A stretch of 64,000 nucleotides of DNA from contig NC_083514.1 in assembly GCF_032362555.1 (NCBI RefSeq), positions 5,751,001 through 5,815,000 of the forward strand. Reading direction: 5' to 3'. The stretch comes from Amyelois transitella (Eukaryota; Arthropoda; Insecta; Lepidoptera; Pyralidae). Shown piece by piece: positions 1 through 12,206 of this stretch; position 1 is the first letter of the stretch; the number at the start of each line of letters is the position of its first letter. A program made the translations under genes and the position numbers. The notes below the pieces were generated by a model. The model was not told where the DNA came from and made no database searches. It was given only the letters and a program-made list of their open reading frames with translations.

Positions 1-625
1 GCGAAAAAATACCAAAAAATTGCCTAAAATAACTTAAAAACAGTCCTTTTCTTTATCCCATACAAACGTTTTCTAACTAATACGTACATTCAATTTGAGC
101 TTTATTGCTAATGTATTAAGTTCACTGTTGTCTAAGCAATATAGGTCTAATAGATAGGAACAAAAAACTGTCATATTACAAATCTTTTTGACAGAACGAA
201 GTCTGTCGGGTCCGCTAGTGAATGAATAAAAATACATTTTATTCAAAGTTATCACCGAAACGCAGGCATCAACAAGTGTTTCTTCTCTTCCTTATCTAAC
301 ATATAACTGTTTTTAATCTAAGTATGATCTACCTAATTGGTACTTTACTAGTTGAAGGTGCTTTGAAGATTTGACAAAGTTTTGGAAATTTTTTAGGCGT
401 AACTTGTTGTAAGTATCAAAACTGTAAGTACTTTATGAGTTACGGTTTGGGTATCCTATAGGCATCATCACATACAATCACAGTGTAAATTTATGTGTGT
501 CTAATAAAGGAATCGTGAATAAAATACATATTTTAATTTGTTACTAAATTTTATAATTTGTCTATTCATTTTAATATTATCTATTAAAACGAAAACTACA
601 TCGTTCATCGAATCAAGTTTTCGCT
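1..625. other. Intergenic, downstream of cuticular gene 1
   Basis: AT-rich sequence following the stop of the minus-strand cuticular gene at 626. I see no credible gene. No canonical AATAAA on the minus strand lies close to the stop; TTTAAT runs between about 530 and 580 (ATTAAA on the minus strand) could serve as a polyadenylation signal. Confidence 0.5.
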
Positions 626-1636
626 TCACCAATGGGAGGCATGAAGGAGATCCGCATGGGACAAATGCGAGGCAGGTGCGGCCAACACGGTGGAGTGAGC
701 GAGAGGGGTGAGGTGTGCAGCGGAGGAGTAGTCCACGCGGGATTGGTGCGAGTAGCTGATGGGAGCGGCTACCACTGGTGTCACGTGAGCCACGGCCACG
801 GGAGCAGCGTGAGCGAGCACGGGAGCGGCGTGAGAAACCACGGGAGCGACGACAGAGTGAGACACGACGGCAGGTTTCTCAATGATATCCACACGAGACT
901 GGTGAGAAACAGCAGAAGGAGCAATGATTGGAGCGGCGTAGGCGATGTGAGCCAGAGAACGCTTTTTCAAGAGATGTCCGTGAAGACCGCTACCCCAGAC
1001 TGAAGCGCCCAAGAGCGAATGCGCTGACACTGGAGCAGCAATAGCGGAATGAGAAAGAGCAACCACGGGGCTAGCGACGTGAGAGATCACTGGGGCGACG
1101 ACGGAGTGAGAGACTACGGCGGGCTTCTCAATGATGTCTACGCGAGACTGGTGGGAGACAGCTGAAGGTGCGACGATTGGTGCAGCGTAGGCGATGTGGG
1201 CCAAAGAACGCTTCTTCAGTAGGTGTCCGTGTCCAGCGAGGCCATGAGACAAGAGAGGAGAGTAGGCAGAATGAGCGAGGATGGGAGCGGCAACAGCGTG
1301 AGATACTACGGCAGGGCTGGAGTGGATGTCAACACGGGATTGGTGTGAAACAGCGGCGGGCGCGGCGACCACAGCTGGGGCGACCACGGAGTGGGCTACT
1401 GGAGCGATCACTGAGTGAGTGATAGGCGCGATCACGGAGTGAGCGAGGGGAGCATGGTGTCCTTCCAGGGCCTTAGCTTGCAGATGGATGGCACGAGCGT
1501 TGATGACTTCAGCGGTGTCCAGCGGGCGGCCGTGGGGGTCCAGTACCAGCGCCGGGTGGTGCGGGGGCTGAGCCACCGGCAAGTAGGAGCCGCAAGCCAC
1601 TGCGGCGAGAGCGAACAACACCACCATCGATTTCAT
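626..1636 (-). CDS. Low-complexity cuticular protein with four SHQSRVD motifs
   Basis: Single-exon open frame of 336 residues, probably a secreted structural protein of the cuticle. It opens with a signal peptide (about residues 1-17, MKSMVVLFALAAVACGS). A motif VLDxxGxPLDTxEVxxARA follows near residues 31-49, the type seen N-terminally in many insect cuticular proteins. The rest is rich in Ala, Val, His and Pro. The motif SHQSRVD occurs at about 97, 161, 244 and 296, each followed by short AAP/AHS repeats; this resembles retinin-like and '16.5 kDa-like' cuticle proteins (inference). Residues 138-183 are repeated almost exactly at 221-266, an 83-residue tandem duplication. KKR sites stand at 141 and 224. 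No chitin-binding R&R consensus is visible. The start was chosen because the signal peptide begins there and a TATA/initiator pair lies just upstream. A paralogue lies at 3608-4252. Confidence 0.85.
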   Translation of the reverse strand: MKSMVVLFALAAVACGSYLPVAQPPHHPALVLDPHGRPLDTAEVINARAIHLQAKALEGHHAPLAHSVIAPITHSVIAPVAHSVVAPAVVAAPAAVSHQSRVDIHSSPAVVSHAVAAPILAHSAYSPLLSHGLAGHGHLLKKRSLAHIAYAAPIVAPSAVSHQSRVDIIEKPAVVSHSVVAPVISHVASPVVALSHSAIAAPVSAHSLLGASVWGSGLHGHLLKKRSLAHIAYAAPIIAPSAVSHQSRVDIIEKPAVVSHSVVAPVVSHAAPVLAHAAPVAVAHVTPVVAAPISYSHQSRVDYSSAAHLTPLAHSTVLAAPASHLSHADLLHASHW

Positions 1637-1700
1637 TTTGAACGTGGTCTGTGTTGAGATTCGATGAACTAGAAGATCACTTCAAACCGTGCAACGGCCG

Positions 1701-1736
1701 ACTGATACAGTTAAAAAAATATTCGCGCTTTTTATA
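1701..1736 (-). promoter_or_regulatory. Core promoter of cuticular gene 1 (TATA + initiator)
   Basis: On the minus strand TATAAAAA begins at 1736. An arthropod initiator TCAGT has its presumed +1 A at 1703, 33 bases downstream. The predicted leader is 67 nt to the ATG. Spacing and leader sequence match the paralogue at 4252. Confidence 0.7.
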
Positions 1737-3607
1737 CTGACAACAGTCAAAATAATTATGTCTGATTATTTTACCAGCTCAAATTATTAGCGAACTGACA
1801 ATGTCAAGTGTCATATGAAAGCAACTCACCTTGCACATTTGTACCTAGGGCCGATTTACGTCATTAATAATTTTTTTTATTCCTATCAAGAACTTTTACT
1901 CTGGTTCATTACAAGGAAAATGCGTAGGGCATGTGCGTGCGCTGGATGTAAAGGTTAAACAGTAGATTATAAAAGGTTTAAAAAAATGTGTTAAAAATGT
2001 AACTTCACTAAAAAGAAAATACTTAGTTCAAACTTTGTAGGAACAATAAAAAATGTTTGATTGATGTACATACATCCCCACAGCTAAAAACGTTAAGCTT
2101 ACGTCAACGACATCGGTCAGATATTTTTTATATTTTAGTTTTACATATGTATATCAACTAATGATATCTATAAGATAATATCTAAGAATGTATCGAACAA
2201 GTCAATTCTAGAAGAATATAGGTAGATAAAACTCTTTATTGCACTATAAAAGTAAAACATACAAAATAACATAATAACATACTTAATATTTTACGCTAAT
2301 GCACATTAAGTTTACGCTAATGAATTCATCGAAATTGGTCCAGATATTTTGAGTTTATTCGTTACAAACAAAAAGACAAAAATATCATATTTATTTATGA
2401 TCATCAAAACCTTGCAAACCATCATTAGCTAACTTTTGTGAGTGGGGTTAAGTGGAGCGTCCTCCTAATTCTCTTTTCTCTGCAATTTTTATCTAATCCG
2501 AGTAATATTAACTATATTGCCGGCATGAAAGTTGAAGGAAATTCTACCCTATTAGGTACTCTATAGACGCTGTGCAGAAGATTTTTATATGAACCCTACA
2601 TTATGTCATATAAATATGCAACTTTATGCACTATAAGTTAATCTGCCTAAATTTCTAAAATCTTAATTTTGCAAACAGTTTAAAAAAATTGTCTTTTTTT
2701 AAATTTTAACTAAAGGGACAAAATACATTCTAAATGTACGACAAAAACTATAAGAAGTTGTCGCCTGCTAACCTTGAAATGCCGGATATCCTATACTAGT
2801 AAATGCTTTTGTTGATATACGCTTCCAACGATGATCTAAGTTAAACTTAATACTGCAAAAGTATAGTTAAACCTACCTACCTTATACCTTAGAATAGAAC
2901 AAAGCAGATACAGGATAGGAGCATGTTAAAATTACAAATTTAATTTAATCACAGATACCAATTACTTCTTGTTTGTAATTTTGAAGCTTTAATTTCTAAA
3001 CCAACCTTCTTGAAATTCTTCTTCGCACAAACTTATGACGAGATGAGAGGATATATCTTTTAGTTGGTTTCTGATGATTATCCTGCAAGGCTGCACCAGT
3101 TACTCCAATGGTCGCAGATGAATCTCAAGCTCCTTTCTAGTAAAGTTAAGATGCAACCAGGTCTAACGCCAAGAGAATGGTAATTATAAACATGCGTTTT
3201 CCATCCCTGTTTTATAAACATACATTTATATATAATACGACTAGTTAGAAGTAAGTTTGCTTATCAAAAGACACGTGTAACAAGTAGGTAAATGGTTTCT
3301 TTGAATACATCACTAAAACACGTGTGTTTGTTGTAAAGTTTCTGCTATATTTCTACGGTAAAACTTCGCAGTATAATGATAAAAATTTCAATTTAATTTT
3401 TATATATATTCCATATCTCTTCATTCTCTAAATAATAAATATAAACCAACCCAAAATGCACAATGAATTTGGATTTTTACAAAGAATTAGGAAGCAGATT
3501 CAACAATAATAAAATTCTAAAATATTCAAAAGAATGTACTTTATTTTAATACAAAATGTACGAATAGTTATAGTCTTATCGGATCCTTATCGCTGTGACT
3601 GCACACC
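1737..3607. other. Spacer between the two cuticular genes
   Basis: About 1.9 kb of AT-rich DNA with no supported gene. It holds the upstream regulatory region of gene 1 and the 3' end of gene 2, whose minus-strand AATAAA (TTTATT on the plus strand) is at 3540-3545. No recognisable mobile element. Confidence 0.5.
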
Positions 3608-4252
3608 TCACCATGTCGAGGTGTACACCGAAGGGGCCCACGCAGAGCGCGCATCCACCACCGGAGCCACCACCTGCTCGGTGACGAAGCCTGGAGTAGA
3701 CTGGACGTCGACACGAGACTGATGTGAAACTGCTGAACCACCTGCGTATACCGTCGCAGCTGGAGCGTAAACTGAACGAGCCTCCACTACTGGAGCGACG
3801 GCATGAGCGGCCACGACGGGGGCAGTGGCTACTACAGCAGGAGATGATCGCACATCCACGCGTGATTGATGTGACACAGCAGATGGAACGGAGTAAACTG
3901 CGGGAGCGGCGTACAAGGTGCGAGCTTCGACCACGGCTGGTTCAGCAACCACTGGAGCAGCAACAGCAGTTGCCACTACCGCTGGCGAACTATGCACATC
4001 TACGCGAGACTGGTGCGATACTGCCGATGGTACTGAATAAGCTACAGCATGGCCGATTGATCGCTTCTTCAGAATGTGCCCAAAAGCGTGCGCTTGATAA
4101 TGTAGAGCACGCGCAGCCGCCACCTCAGGAGTGTCCAATGGATGGCCCAAAGCATCCAGAACCACAGCAGTGGTATATGGCGCTTGGACCAAATATTGTG
4201 GGGCCGCAGCGGCCGCAGCGATCACAGCGAACAACACCACCAACGGACTCAT
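3608..4252 (-). CDS. Low-complexity cuticular protein, paralogue of gene 1
   Basis: Single-exon frame of 214 residues starting at the ATG at 4252. An in-frame codon further upstream (4330) was rejected: it lies beyond the predicted transcription start, and the signal peptide (about residues 1-17, MSPLVVLFAVIAAAAAA) begins at 4252. The N-terminal motif VVLDALGHPLDTPEVAAARA (30-49) matches gene 1. SHQSRVD occurs three times (about 79, 127, 176), each followed by a V(D/Q/H/R)-S-S/T-P segment and an Ala/Val-rich stretch; KKRS is near 62. Presumably a secreted cuticle component expressed with gene 1, since promoter and leader are shared (inference). The C-terminus ends in Trp, as in gene 1. Most insect cuticle genes carry an intron just after the first few codons; none is needed here. 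Confidence 0.84.
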   Translation of the reverse strand: MSPLVVLFAVIAAAAAAPQYLVQAPYTTAVVLDALGHPLDTPEVAAARALHYQAHAFGHILKKRSIGHAVAYSVPSAVSHQSRVDVHSSPAVVATAVAAPVVAEPAVVEARTLYAAPAVYSVPSAVSHQSRVDVRSSPAVVATAPVVAAHAVAPVVEARSVYAPAATVYAGGSAVSHQSRVDVQSTPGFVTEQVVAPVVDARSAWAPSVYTSTW

Positions 4253-4313
4253 TGCGAACGAGGTCTGTGTTGGGACCCGAATATAGAAGATCACTTCTAA
4301 CCGAACACGGTCG

Positions 4314-4349
4314 ACTGATGCCTGACACAATTTACTCCTCCTATTTATA
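4314..4349 (-). promoter_or_regulatory. Core promoter of cuticular gene 2 (TATA + initiator)
   Basis: On the minus strand TATAAATAG begins at 4349 and initiator TCAGT has its A at 4316, again 33 bases apart. The 64-nt leader shares the 14-mer GAAGTGATCTTCTA and the block CAACACAGACC with gene 1. Confidence 0.72.
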
Positions 4350-5477
4350 CAGATGATTATAATCTATGCATAGATCATTTGAGAGCAATATTTGGGCGTC
4401 AGGAATACAAAAGTAATCGTCCTTGCGTATTGTCCGAAATAAGATACTTAAAGGTCGCATTTGCAGCGTAATCTGAGTACTTACAGTAGCTAATGGAGCG
4501 ATGACATTTGCAAAAGGTGCCTATGGACGAAATCAATTATCTTAAATTACTAATCGTAGTATATGAATTGGTGATATAGCAATATTTAGGTGTCAAGGGC
4601 AAAAAAAATCTGAGCCATAAATTTTCCTGATCAGTAATATATAATTCTACAAGACCCATGTTACCTCCCAATATAAGTATGTAGGTAGTAATTATTTTAA
4701 TAATTAAAATTTGCATATCTAGTTTGACAAGATGTTTTCAAGCAAAAACTTAAATTATTAAAGCATTTGTCATAAAATCATTACATCAGTGAACATCCTG
4801 CAATTTATTTATGTATTAAAAACCCGTTCTTTCAACAAATGTTAAACCATAATAATTTTTCTTAGTCCTATGATCAATTTCTTAATGTTATAGAATAAAT
4901 ACATCATATCACATCATCGTGACTACGGTGCGTGAATTTTACATCCAAATAGAGTTAAACAATTAAATTATTTCGTTTCCCAGATATGATCATGGTAATA
5001 ACGCATAATAAAAGATGTCTGCTCTATAAAACTTGCAAATTGCTTAATTTCAAACAATTGTTAATCGAAATGGTTCCTATCATTCGAAAAATATTAAATT
5101 TTAATTATGAAGAAATGATACGTAATCTTTTTAGACACCAAAGTTCTGCCTATAGGAATTAGATTACATAATTTGAAATACCTCGACACGAGTCCATATG
5201 AACTTGTAAGTCAATACTGGATCATGTCATGCGTTACACAACAAAATTTGACGGAATGCATGTCTAACCGGTACAACTTTACGTTGAACTTGAAAGTAAC
5301 AAATAAATAAAATACAGAAGTATTAACGAAATGTACTACGATCTTGTTGACAGCATTAGATTGAATTGACTTTGATTGTATATATGTTTGTACATTATCA
5401 GTTATTCTTATTGACATATAAATCAGAAATGAGAACTTATTTAAGAGAAATGTGTAGATGTACGAGAAAATAAGATT

Positions 5478-5722
5478 GCCGTGTGGTTCCGGGCATCAAT
5501 AAAAACAAGAATAGTGGTCCTATTCTTGTACTCTCCAAAGCGTTCCCATGGATGTCGTTAAAGGCGACTTGGGATGCTTCTTTTAGGCGATAAGCTAGCA
5601 ACCTGTCACTATTTGAACCTCAGTTCTATCATTAAGCCAAACAACTGAACATGGCCTATCAGTCTTTTCAAAACTGTTGACTCTGTCTATCCCGCAAGGG
5701 ATATAGACGGAATTATATGTAT
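5478..5722 (+). repeat. Dispersed repeat family A, copy 1
   Basis: A roughly 250-bp interspersed element. It starts GCCGTGTGGTTC-CGGCA, passes through GGCGATGGGCTAGCAACCTG-like sequence, and ends CCGCAAGGGATATAGACGT followed by ATGT repeats. This copy is nearly full length but diverged. No tRNA-like A/B boxes are seen, so I do not call it a tRNA SINE. Confidence 0.75.
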
Positions 5723-7430
5723 AGTATATAATGTTGACAACTTATTCTGCGGGACATAAGTATAATCTGTTGAATGGCTGTTGTAGTCAGTACTAAATAA
5801 TAATTATTTCACATCCTTCATTATTAAACATTTTTGTAGCTTTTGTAGGAAAATTAAATTTTTATTAAGTTTTTTCTATAATTTCAAAATATCTTATTAG
5901 TTACTCGAAGTTTAGAAACTAGGCTAGAAACACTTCTTTATAATGATGAAGCAAGTTTCAAAGAGCCATTTCTGCACTATCACTTTTTGTAATGAAAGCC
6001 TTCCATATTCAAGACAATGCAGAACAACATTCCATATAAGGAAATTAACTTTTAAGTTACTTAACTCACGTGACAAAATATTATTTATCCGAATCGATTA
6101 TAAATAACACAATTTCGTTTTTCTTGGGCCATATTGCAGCCTCCTGAAATCCATAGAACAGATCATTATTTGATTATTAAATATTAAATATTTCCTTTGC
6201 CTTATTAGATGTTATAATTATTAGAGACATTTATTTTGCAAAATAAATTGATTGATGTATACAGAAAATTAAGCAAAAATGTTGAAGTTATATTCTTCTA
6301 TGTTCACAATTTTGACATGATACACTCTCTGATAAAAGCTGTAATTCTTTATAACCAATGTCACATCGAAAGATTACAATATGTCGCTCTTGTTAGTATA
6401 TAAATCAATGCCAATAATATTATATCCGCGTTGCGCCACGCGAATGGTAGAGCCCGTCATTGCTTCCGTCTATAAAATGAGAGTAGAGTACAGTCAATCG
6501 CATATCAAGTTACCCTGCATTGAAGTATATGTTGCAGTAATAGAGTCGAATTTGGGTAGGTTTATATGCTGTTGACGATACCTTTTTATTGTAAATTACT
6601 ATTTTGACTAAAAAACTTACAAAGAGGGATGTAGAAATATTTGTGGCTTGCTTGAAGAGAATATTGAACGTGGACGGAGCGATGTAATCCCTGCCTAATA
6701 ACTTGTAACTAGTAAGATTTATATTTTTATCCAAAAAAATTTCATGAGGAAATTTGGTAAAGGGAAAGACTAGAGTCGAGAGCAACAAAGGCTATATTCA
6801 TTACCACGAGAAAAATATTTTGCTATAAAATGTAGCTTGAACTACTACCTAACCTACATTTACCTGACAATTCCAGCTTGGTCAAGAAAATGATAAATGT
6901 TGTCAAATTACAAATAGCATTACTGATTTTAGAAAAAATATATTACATTTTTAGTCCTTATAACTAAGCCTTTCTGTTTAAACTGGTCTTTGAATCTTAT
7001 CTATTCGCTGTGTCTCTTTCGTAAGGGATTAAAACGTGATATATCTTTAGACAAATTTTCTGATTTTGTGAATTATCTTTTCCTCTTAAAGTTTATAAAA
7101 AATGTTTCACCATACTTCACTATGAAAAACGAAGAAAGAAAATTTTCTTTGCAAAGTTTAAATTTATGTTTTACGCCATCTATGAGATTCCTTTGGAACT
7201 GAATAAAGTTATACGTCGCTTTTGTAGATGCCCTTCACCAAATAGTGCTACACATGAACCTGCCTTAGACTTGTAAAATAAGATACTTTGAAAGTTCATA
7301 ATTGATAAAACCTCTTGCACATGAAAGATGTCGCTTTAGAAATAATTGTTGCGACAAACAGAAAAGGGCAGAAAACGTCTCTGAAGAGGAGCCGAAGAAG
7401 GTGCGCCTAAGACCATGATTCTATGCATTG

Positions 7431-7638
7431 ATATAATCACGTCTACATCAGGCCACGTTCACGTGATAGGCTTAATGACAGAATTGAGATTCAAATAGTG
7501 ACAAATTGCAAGCCCATCGCGTAAAAGAAGAATCCCAAGTTTATAAGCTTTTCCCTTAGTCGCCTTTTACGACATCTATGGGAAAGAGATGGAGGGGTCT
7601 TATTCTTTTTTATATTGGTGCCGGGTACCCCATGGCAT
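7431..7638 (-). repeat. Dispersed repeat family A, copy 2
   Basis: Minus-strand copy. The 5' end is at the right (TGCCGGGTACCCCATGGCA, read on the plus strand) and the 3' end is shortened. The internal block CGACTAAGGG...AAAGGCG is recognisable. Confidence 0.7.
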
Positions 7639-8097
7639 CATGATTCTTGATCGGATAAATCAGATTTTTACATGAATTAAGTCTGACTTCCAAAACCTTT
7701 ACAAAGGAACCTAACATATATGGGAATAAGGTTACACAACTTGTTGCCTGGATTGAGCAAGTTATCTCCTTATGTTTTCTCTTAACGCTCTAAACTAAAT
7801 TTAAACTCTGAAAATTCATTTATTTATAATTTGAACCTATTCCACCTTACGCGTTACGCTTGTGTATACGGTCATATTAACCGTTTAACCACCGTCTTAA
7901 GGTGTTGTTTTATGACCTCTTCAAATGAATTAACTTTTCAAGAGGCGTAACATATTTAATTACATTTACATTACCGCATGTCAAGTCACAGTACGTTATG
8001 CCTTCACGGGTTCACACATCAATGCACTTGATATAATTTGCGTAAAACACAACGACAATCAGTGATTACACTATGCATCTTGCTTTCACCGAGAAAC

Positions 8098-8144
8098 GGA
8101 TGTGACGTCACACGTTACTGGTCGAGTGCACTCCACCTTTTATA
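8098..8144. promoter_or_regulatory. CRE-like palindrome with a TATA-like box beside it
   Basis: TGACGTCA (8103-8110) lies within GTGACGTCACACGTTAC. The reverse strand has TATAAAAGG at 8144-8136, but no initiator or coding exon in the right place. The 17-mer differs by one base from a block inside the transposon at 46755-47873, so it may be a relic of that element rather than a promoter. Confidence 0.25.
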
Positions 8145-11100
8145 CACGAGTTTCCATTCCATTGTTTTCGAAGCATGGCTTATTACGAGTACATTCGCAC
8201 TATTTATTTATTAAACAATAGAGACATTAATTAAGAATACAAAAAAAAATGTCAGCTGACTTTACTCATTTCCGCCACTTAAATTCAAAAATGACATTTA
8301 TTAAGACTTTTTAGTAATTATGTTACCTATTTAGGCTTTTATACAGATATATTAGGTATGTAATACTCGTATTTATAATTTATTAATAGAACCATTGGTA
8401 AATTAGTGAAAGAAAATATAAAATCAAATGAAATTATAATAAATAATGGATAAAGCAGATTTACATAAAGAACATTTGTAATCTCTAAGAAATATCAGTT
8501 ATCATGAAATAACTAATAATAAAATAAGCATGTAAAATGTGTGAAAAATACCAATGATACTTATTGTTATAGCCTTAATTTTTGTTTTAAAAAAAATATT
8601 TGGTGTGTGTAGCAATTCAAATAAATAAATATGTAATCTATCTATCTAAATATGGCGAGAAATAAATGAGTAATCAGAGTCGAAAACAATAGTTTCGTGT
8701 GATTCTACTCATACGATGTTTACTTTTAAAAGATACCCAGATTTACCTGACCTTTAAGAATAATTCATTAGATACGAGAAATGAAAAATTAAAATTTTGC
8801 TTTACGTAAAAACCCATTCGGGTGAGATTACTAATTTGACAGGAGTCCTTGACGGGAACGCAGGGAAGCCCAGTGTTACGTGGCGGCTCATACAATACGA
8901 TAAAAGTAGGCCATCGCGCCAATCAAGTCGATTAGCACAATGAAAACCATTGAGCTAACTTCAATAATAAGTCAATTATTTGGTATTCTGTATTTCACTT
9001 GCGGATAAACACTTCATATTAACATACATTTAACTATAAGTACGAAAATAATACGTCCTTGAATTATTCAAGGGCAGATTTTTTACATTTCGAAAGAACA
9101 AATTTGTCGTCGGCTCCAAAAATATATAAATCTTCTTGTTATTGTGATGTGATTAGACGGCAATATTGCAAATAGATCAGACTTTGAGGACACTCCTGCG
9201 TTATCGAGCTTTTTATCAAGTAAGATTGGTGTAATATAACTACGTAGGGCATAAATTAACACAAATACGTAATCGTATTTATTTTTATTTTCACCCGTAA
9301 AATATAAAATCCGAATTTTAAAAATATACATGCTTACATTAAAATAATCTGAAATAAATTTGCCTATTTCACTAATTTCAAATTTTGCAAAACGTTTACT
9401 CTATTTTGTCCTATAATAGTAATACGTAATCGTTAGTTCATAATAGTATCTCTTATTACGTAATAAACAATACATAAAGCCCCTCAAAGGATTTCTTATT
9501 CCACAAGCGCATATGGCCTTCATGCAATGCAATAGGCGCAGTTCGGAAAACCCGGCTGCTTGGCTTGCAACACCCGTTCTAAGTATCTTTTGGCGACATT
9601 GGGGTGATGCCGATTATGATGAATCTGTTTACCTCTTGACTTACCCAAAATATTTAAATAATTACGTAAATCATGTAAATAAGTATGCAAGGTTTAAGGC
9701 AAATGGAACGATGTATTCTCAGCCTAACCCTCCAGGAAAGAGGGGTGTTTGATGTTTTTATCTAGACGAATGCAAACATGCGTATAATGTATACAAGCGG
9801 ATATCTATCATCGAATCACAAGCGTGGCAGTGCGGACACATCACTCATTTGATTGCAATAGAGTGCATCGAACCCAAGTTCACGCCAGTTCAGAACCGGG
9901 TCGGCATCTTCAAGAAACGTGACATAATACTCTGCCACGGAAGTGCTAACAAAATGGAAGACTAACTCATAACAAAAAATCTATTTATATAAAACTATTC
10001 CGTTACCGAGTGACTGATAGAAAACGCACAGCCCAAACAGCTAGGGGTACTAAGAGAAGGAGCAGCGTTTTCGGGCGAAGCCTTGCTTGGGGAAGCACTT
10101 TTTAGGGTGTGAAAAACTGTAGCCTTATAGGATTATTACTGCGTCTTTTACTACTAAGCTTTTACTACTACTGCCTACTGTCCTCTAGTCTGTCTATAGC
10201 AAATTTTCTTTGAATTTGCCGGATTAACTCAGATTAAATTTTTTAAAACAGTGTAATCCCAAAACTTTCACACACCAAATGTAAATAGATAGAAGAGGCA
10301 CAGAAAACGATAACTTTGAAGGTCAATCTCTTTGCATAAGAGTGGTGCTTCCAGTAAGTACTCTATTTCCACCGTCGTTGATGACGTTTCTGTTTACGTT
10401 TTTTGTACAGTACGTTGTTGCATAACGTAATCAACGTTCGGGTACTATTATTATTAAGTGGTTCTGTTTTGGCGTATCGAATAGGCTTATTAGGGTGAAC
10501 GAAATCTTCCGCCTTCGGTACAGCAAATTCGGAAAACACAATATTTTAGTTAATCAGCCTACCTATATCTCTATATACGATGACTCTTTATACGTATAAA
10601 TATTTTTCAATAATTTTTCAGTTCCCGTGGAAATAGAACGAATCCTTTCAGAAAAAATTTTAAGCAACAAATAGCAAATTTTACCTTCATACACACAGTT
10701 GTCTGCGCTAGGCTCTGTCAATCAGTATGTCTATCGAAAAATAATTCATGAAATAGTTTTAGTTACTTTAGTTAATTTGGAATAAATTAATAAACTTAAA
10801 ATACTTTACAGAAACTGGCCTACCAATTAATTCAAAAAATTTGTGGGTAACGAATTCGTAACGAAATAGATTCGGGAATCTTGGGCTAGCGGCACGGTTC
10901 AGCGCACCGTTGCGCAAGCGCATCGCGCATTGCCGCAGGTCCGGCTCGCGCTGGAAACCCCGCCTTGTGCAAGCAATGCAATGAACCACAATGCAATAAA
11001 TCCTCCTTCGCCCAAAATGTAGGACACCTATCAATTTGTATTGTCAAGTAGATTTGGAAGATTCGGTTGTGGGTTCAGCCAAGAAGACTACAAGCACGAT

Positions 11101-11370
11101 AAAGGAATTGTTAAATTAGTTTATCATCTGTTACAGTCTGTCATCTGTGACCCTATTAACAAGGGAACCTTACCCTGTCTATTATCAATTGTATTGTTAG
11201 TGTTAAAGAGTGTCATGTGTCACAAATTACGACAGTTAATTTTATACTGGTTTTTTTTATTTGTAAAAATTATAACCATGGAAATGTATGTACAGGTAAG
11301 TACGTATACTTGGCAAACTAAAATCTACGAATAGATTTTAAAGTCAATCAAGGGAAACCTAAACTAAAAA

Positions 11371-11482
11371 CGGATTCTTTTTGTAGACTATCGACCAGTC
11401 CAAACAGCAATCTTTCGAGACTGTAGGCTCTGTCTACCCCGTAAAGTGTAAAGACGTGATATCTATGTGGATGTATAAAATG
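11371..11482 (+). repeat. Repeat family A, internally deleted copy
   Basis: Only the middle and 3' parts remain: GGATTCTTTTTGTAG, then AGACTGTAGGCTCTGTCTACC and an AAGACGTGA end. Confidence 0.6.
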
Positions 11483-11754
11483 TATTGTTTTTTCTTGGAG
11501 ATTATGAAATTAATTCGGATATTGTCAATTGTGTTTTCACGTGTCATCAAAATATGTTGAATCACATCGCGGCGGCCTTGAAAGGCGGGCGGCGGGCCCG
11601 AGTCCGCAGGCCAATCACGTAAAATTCAGACATTTGTTTATGTCTACCGCCGAGCATTAAAACCGCAACTTATGTAGGTCAACGCATCCAAAGTATGACG
11701 TAAGGCTGTCCTGTAATATGTTGTCTTTTTATTTTGTCAGCATTAAAATCAAAT

Positions 11755-12072
11755 GCCGTGTGGTTCCCGGCACCAATACAAAAAAAATAGGACCACTCCA
11801 TCTCTTTCCCATGGATGTCGTAAAAGGCGACTAAGAGATAGGCTTACAAACTTGGGATTCTTTTTTAGGTGATGGGCTAGCAACCTGTCACTATTTGAAT
11901 CTCAATTCTATCCTTAAGCCAAATAGCTGAACGTGGCCATTCCGTCTTTTCAAGACTGTTGGCTCTGTCTACCCCGCAAGGGATATAAATGTGGCCATTC
12001 AGTCTTTACAAGACTGTTGGCTCTGTCTACCCCGCAAGGGATATAGACGTGACCATATGTATGTATGTATGT
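11755..12072 (+). repeat. Repeat family A, copy with a duplicated 3' end
   Basis: A well-preserved copy whose last roughly 70 bp (GGCCATTC..GTCTT..AAGACTGTTGGCTCTG..GGGATATA) is present twice in tandem before the ATGT tail. Confidence 0.82.
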
Positions 12073-12156
12073 TAAAATCCACTAAACCCAGCTGAATTTT
12101 GAAATTTTTATTTAAATCATAATGTATGAATTTTAAGCAAAACTGAAATTATAGGC

Positions 12157-12206
12157 GTGCCTTGTGGTACCCGGCACTTTAGAAAGGCGACTAAAGGAAT
12201 ACGCAC
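12157..12206 (+). repeat. Repeat family A, short 5' remnant
   Basis: Fragment with GTGGTACCCGGCACTT and AAAGGCGACTAAAGGA only; the rest is lost. Confidence 0.45.

Noticed and set aside
632-1657. Plus-strand open frames across cuticular gene 1
   Set aside because: They are antisense by-products of a GC-rich repetitive coding sequence; the minus-strand frame has a signal peptide, motifs and a promoter.
3724-4356. 210-codon plus-strand frame over cuticular gene 2
   Set aside because: Antisense shadow of the cuticular gene, with no domain or start context.
8136-8144. Minus-strand TATA promoter
   Set aside because: No initiator at the spacing used by the nearby cuticular genes and no coding exon downstream; the neighbouring motif matches a transposon.
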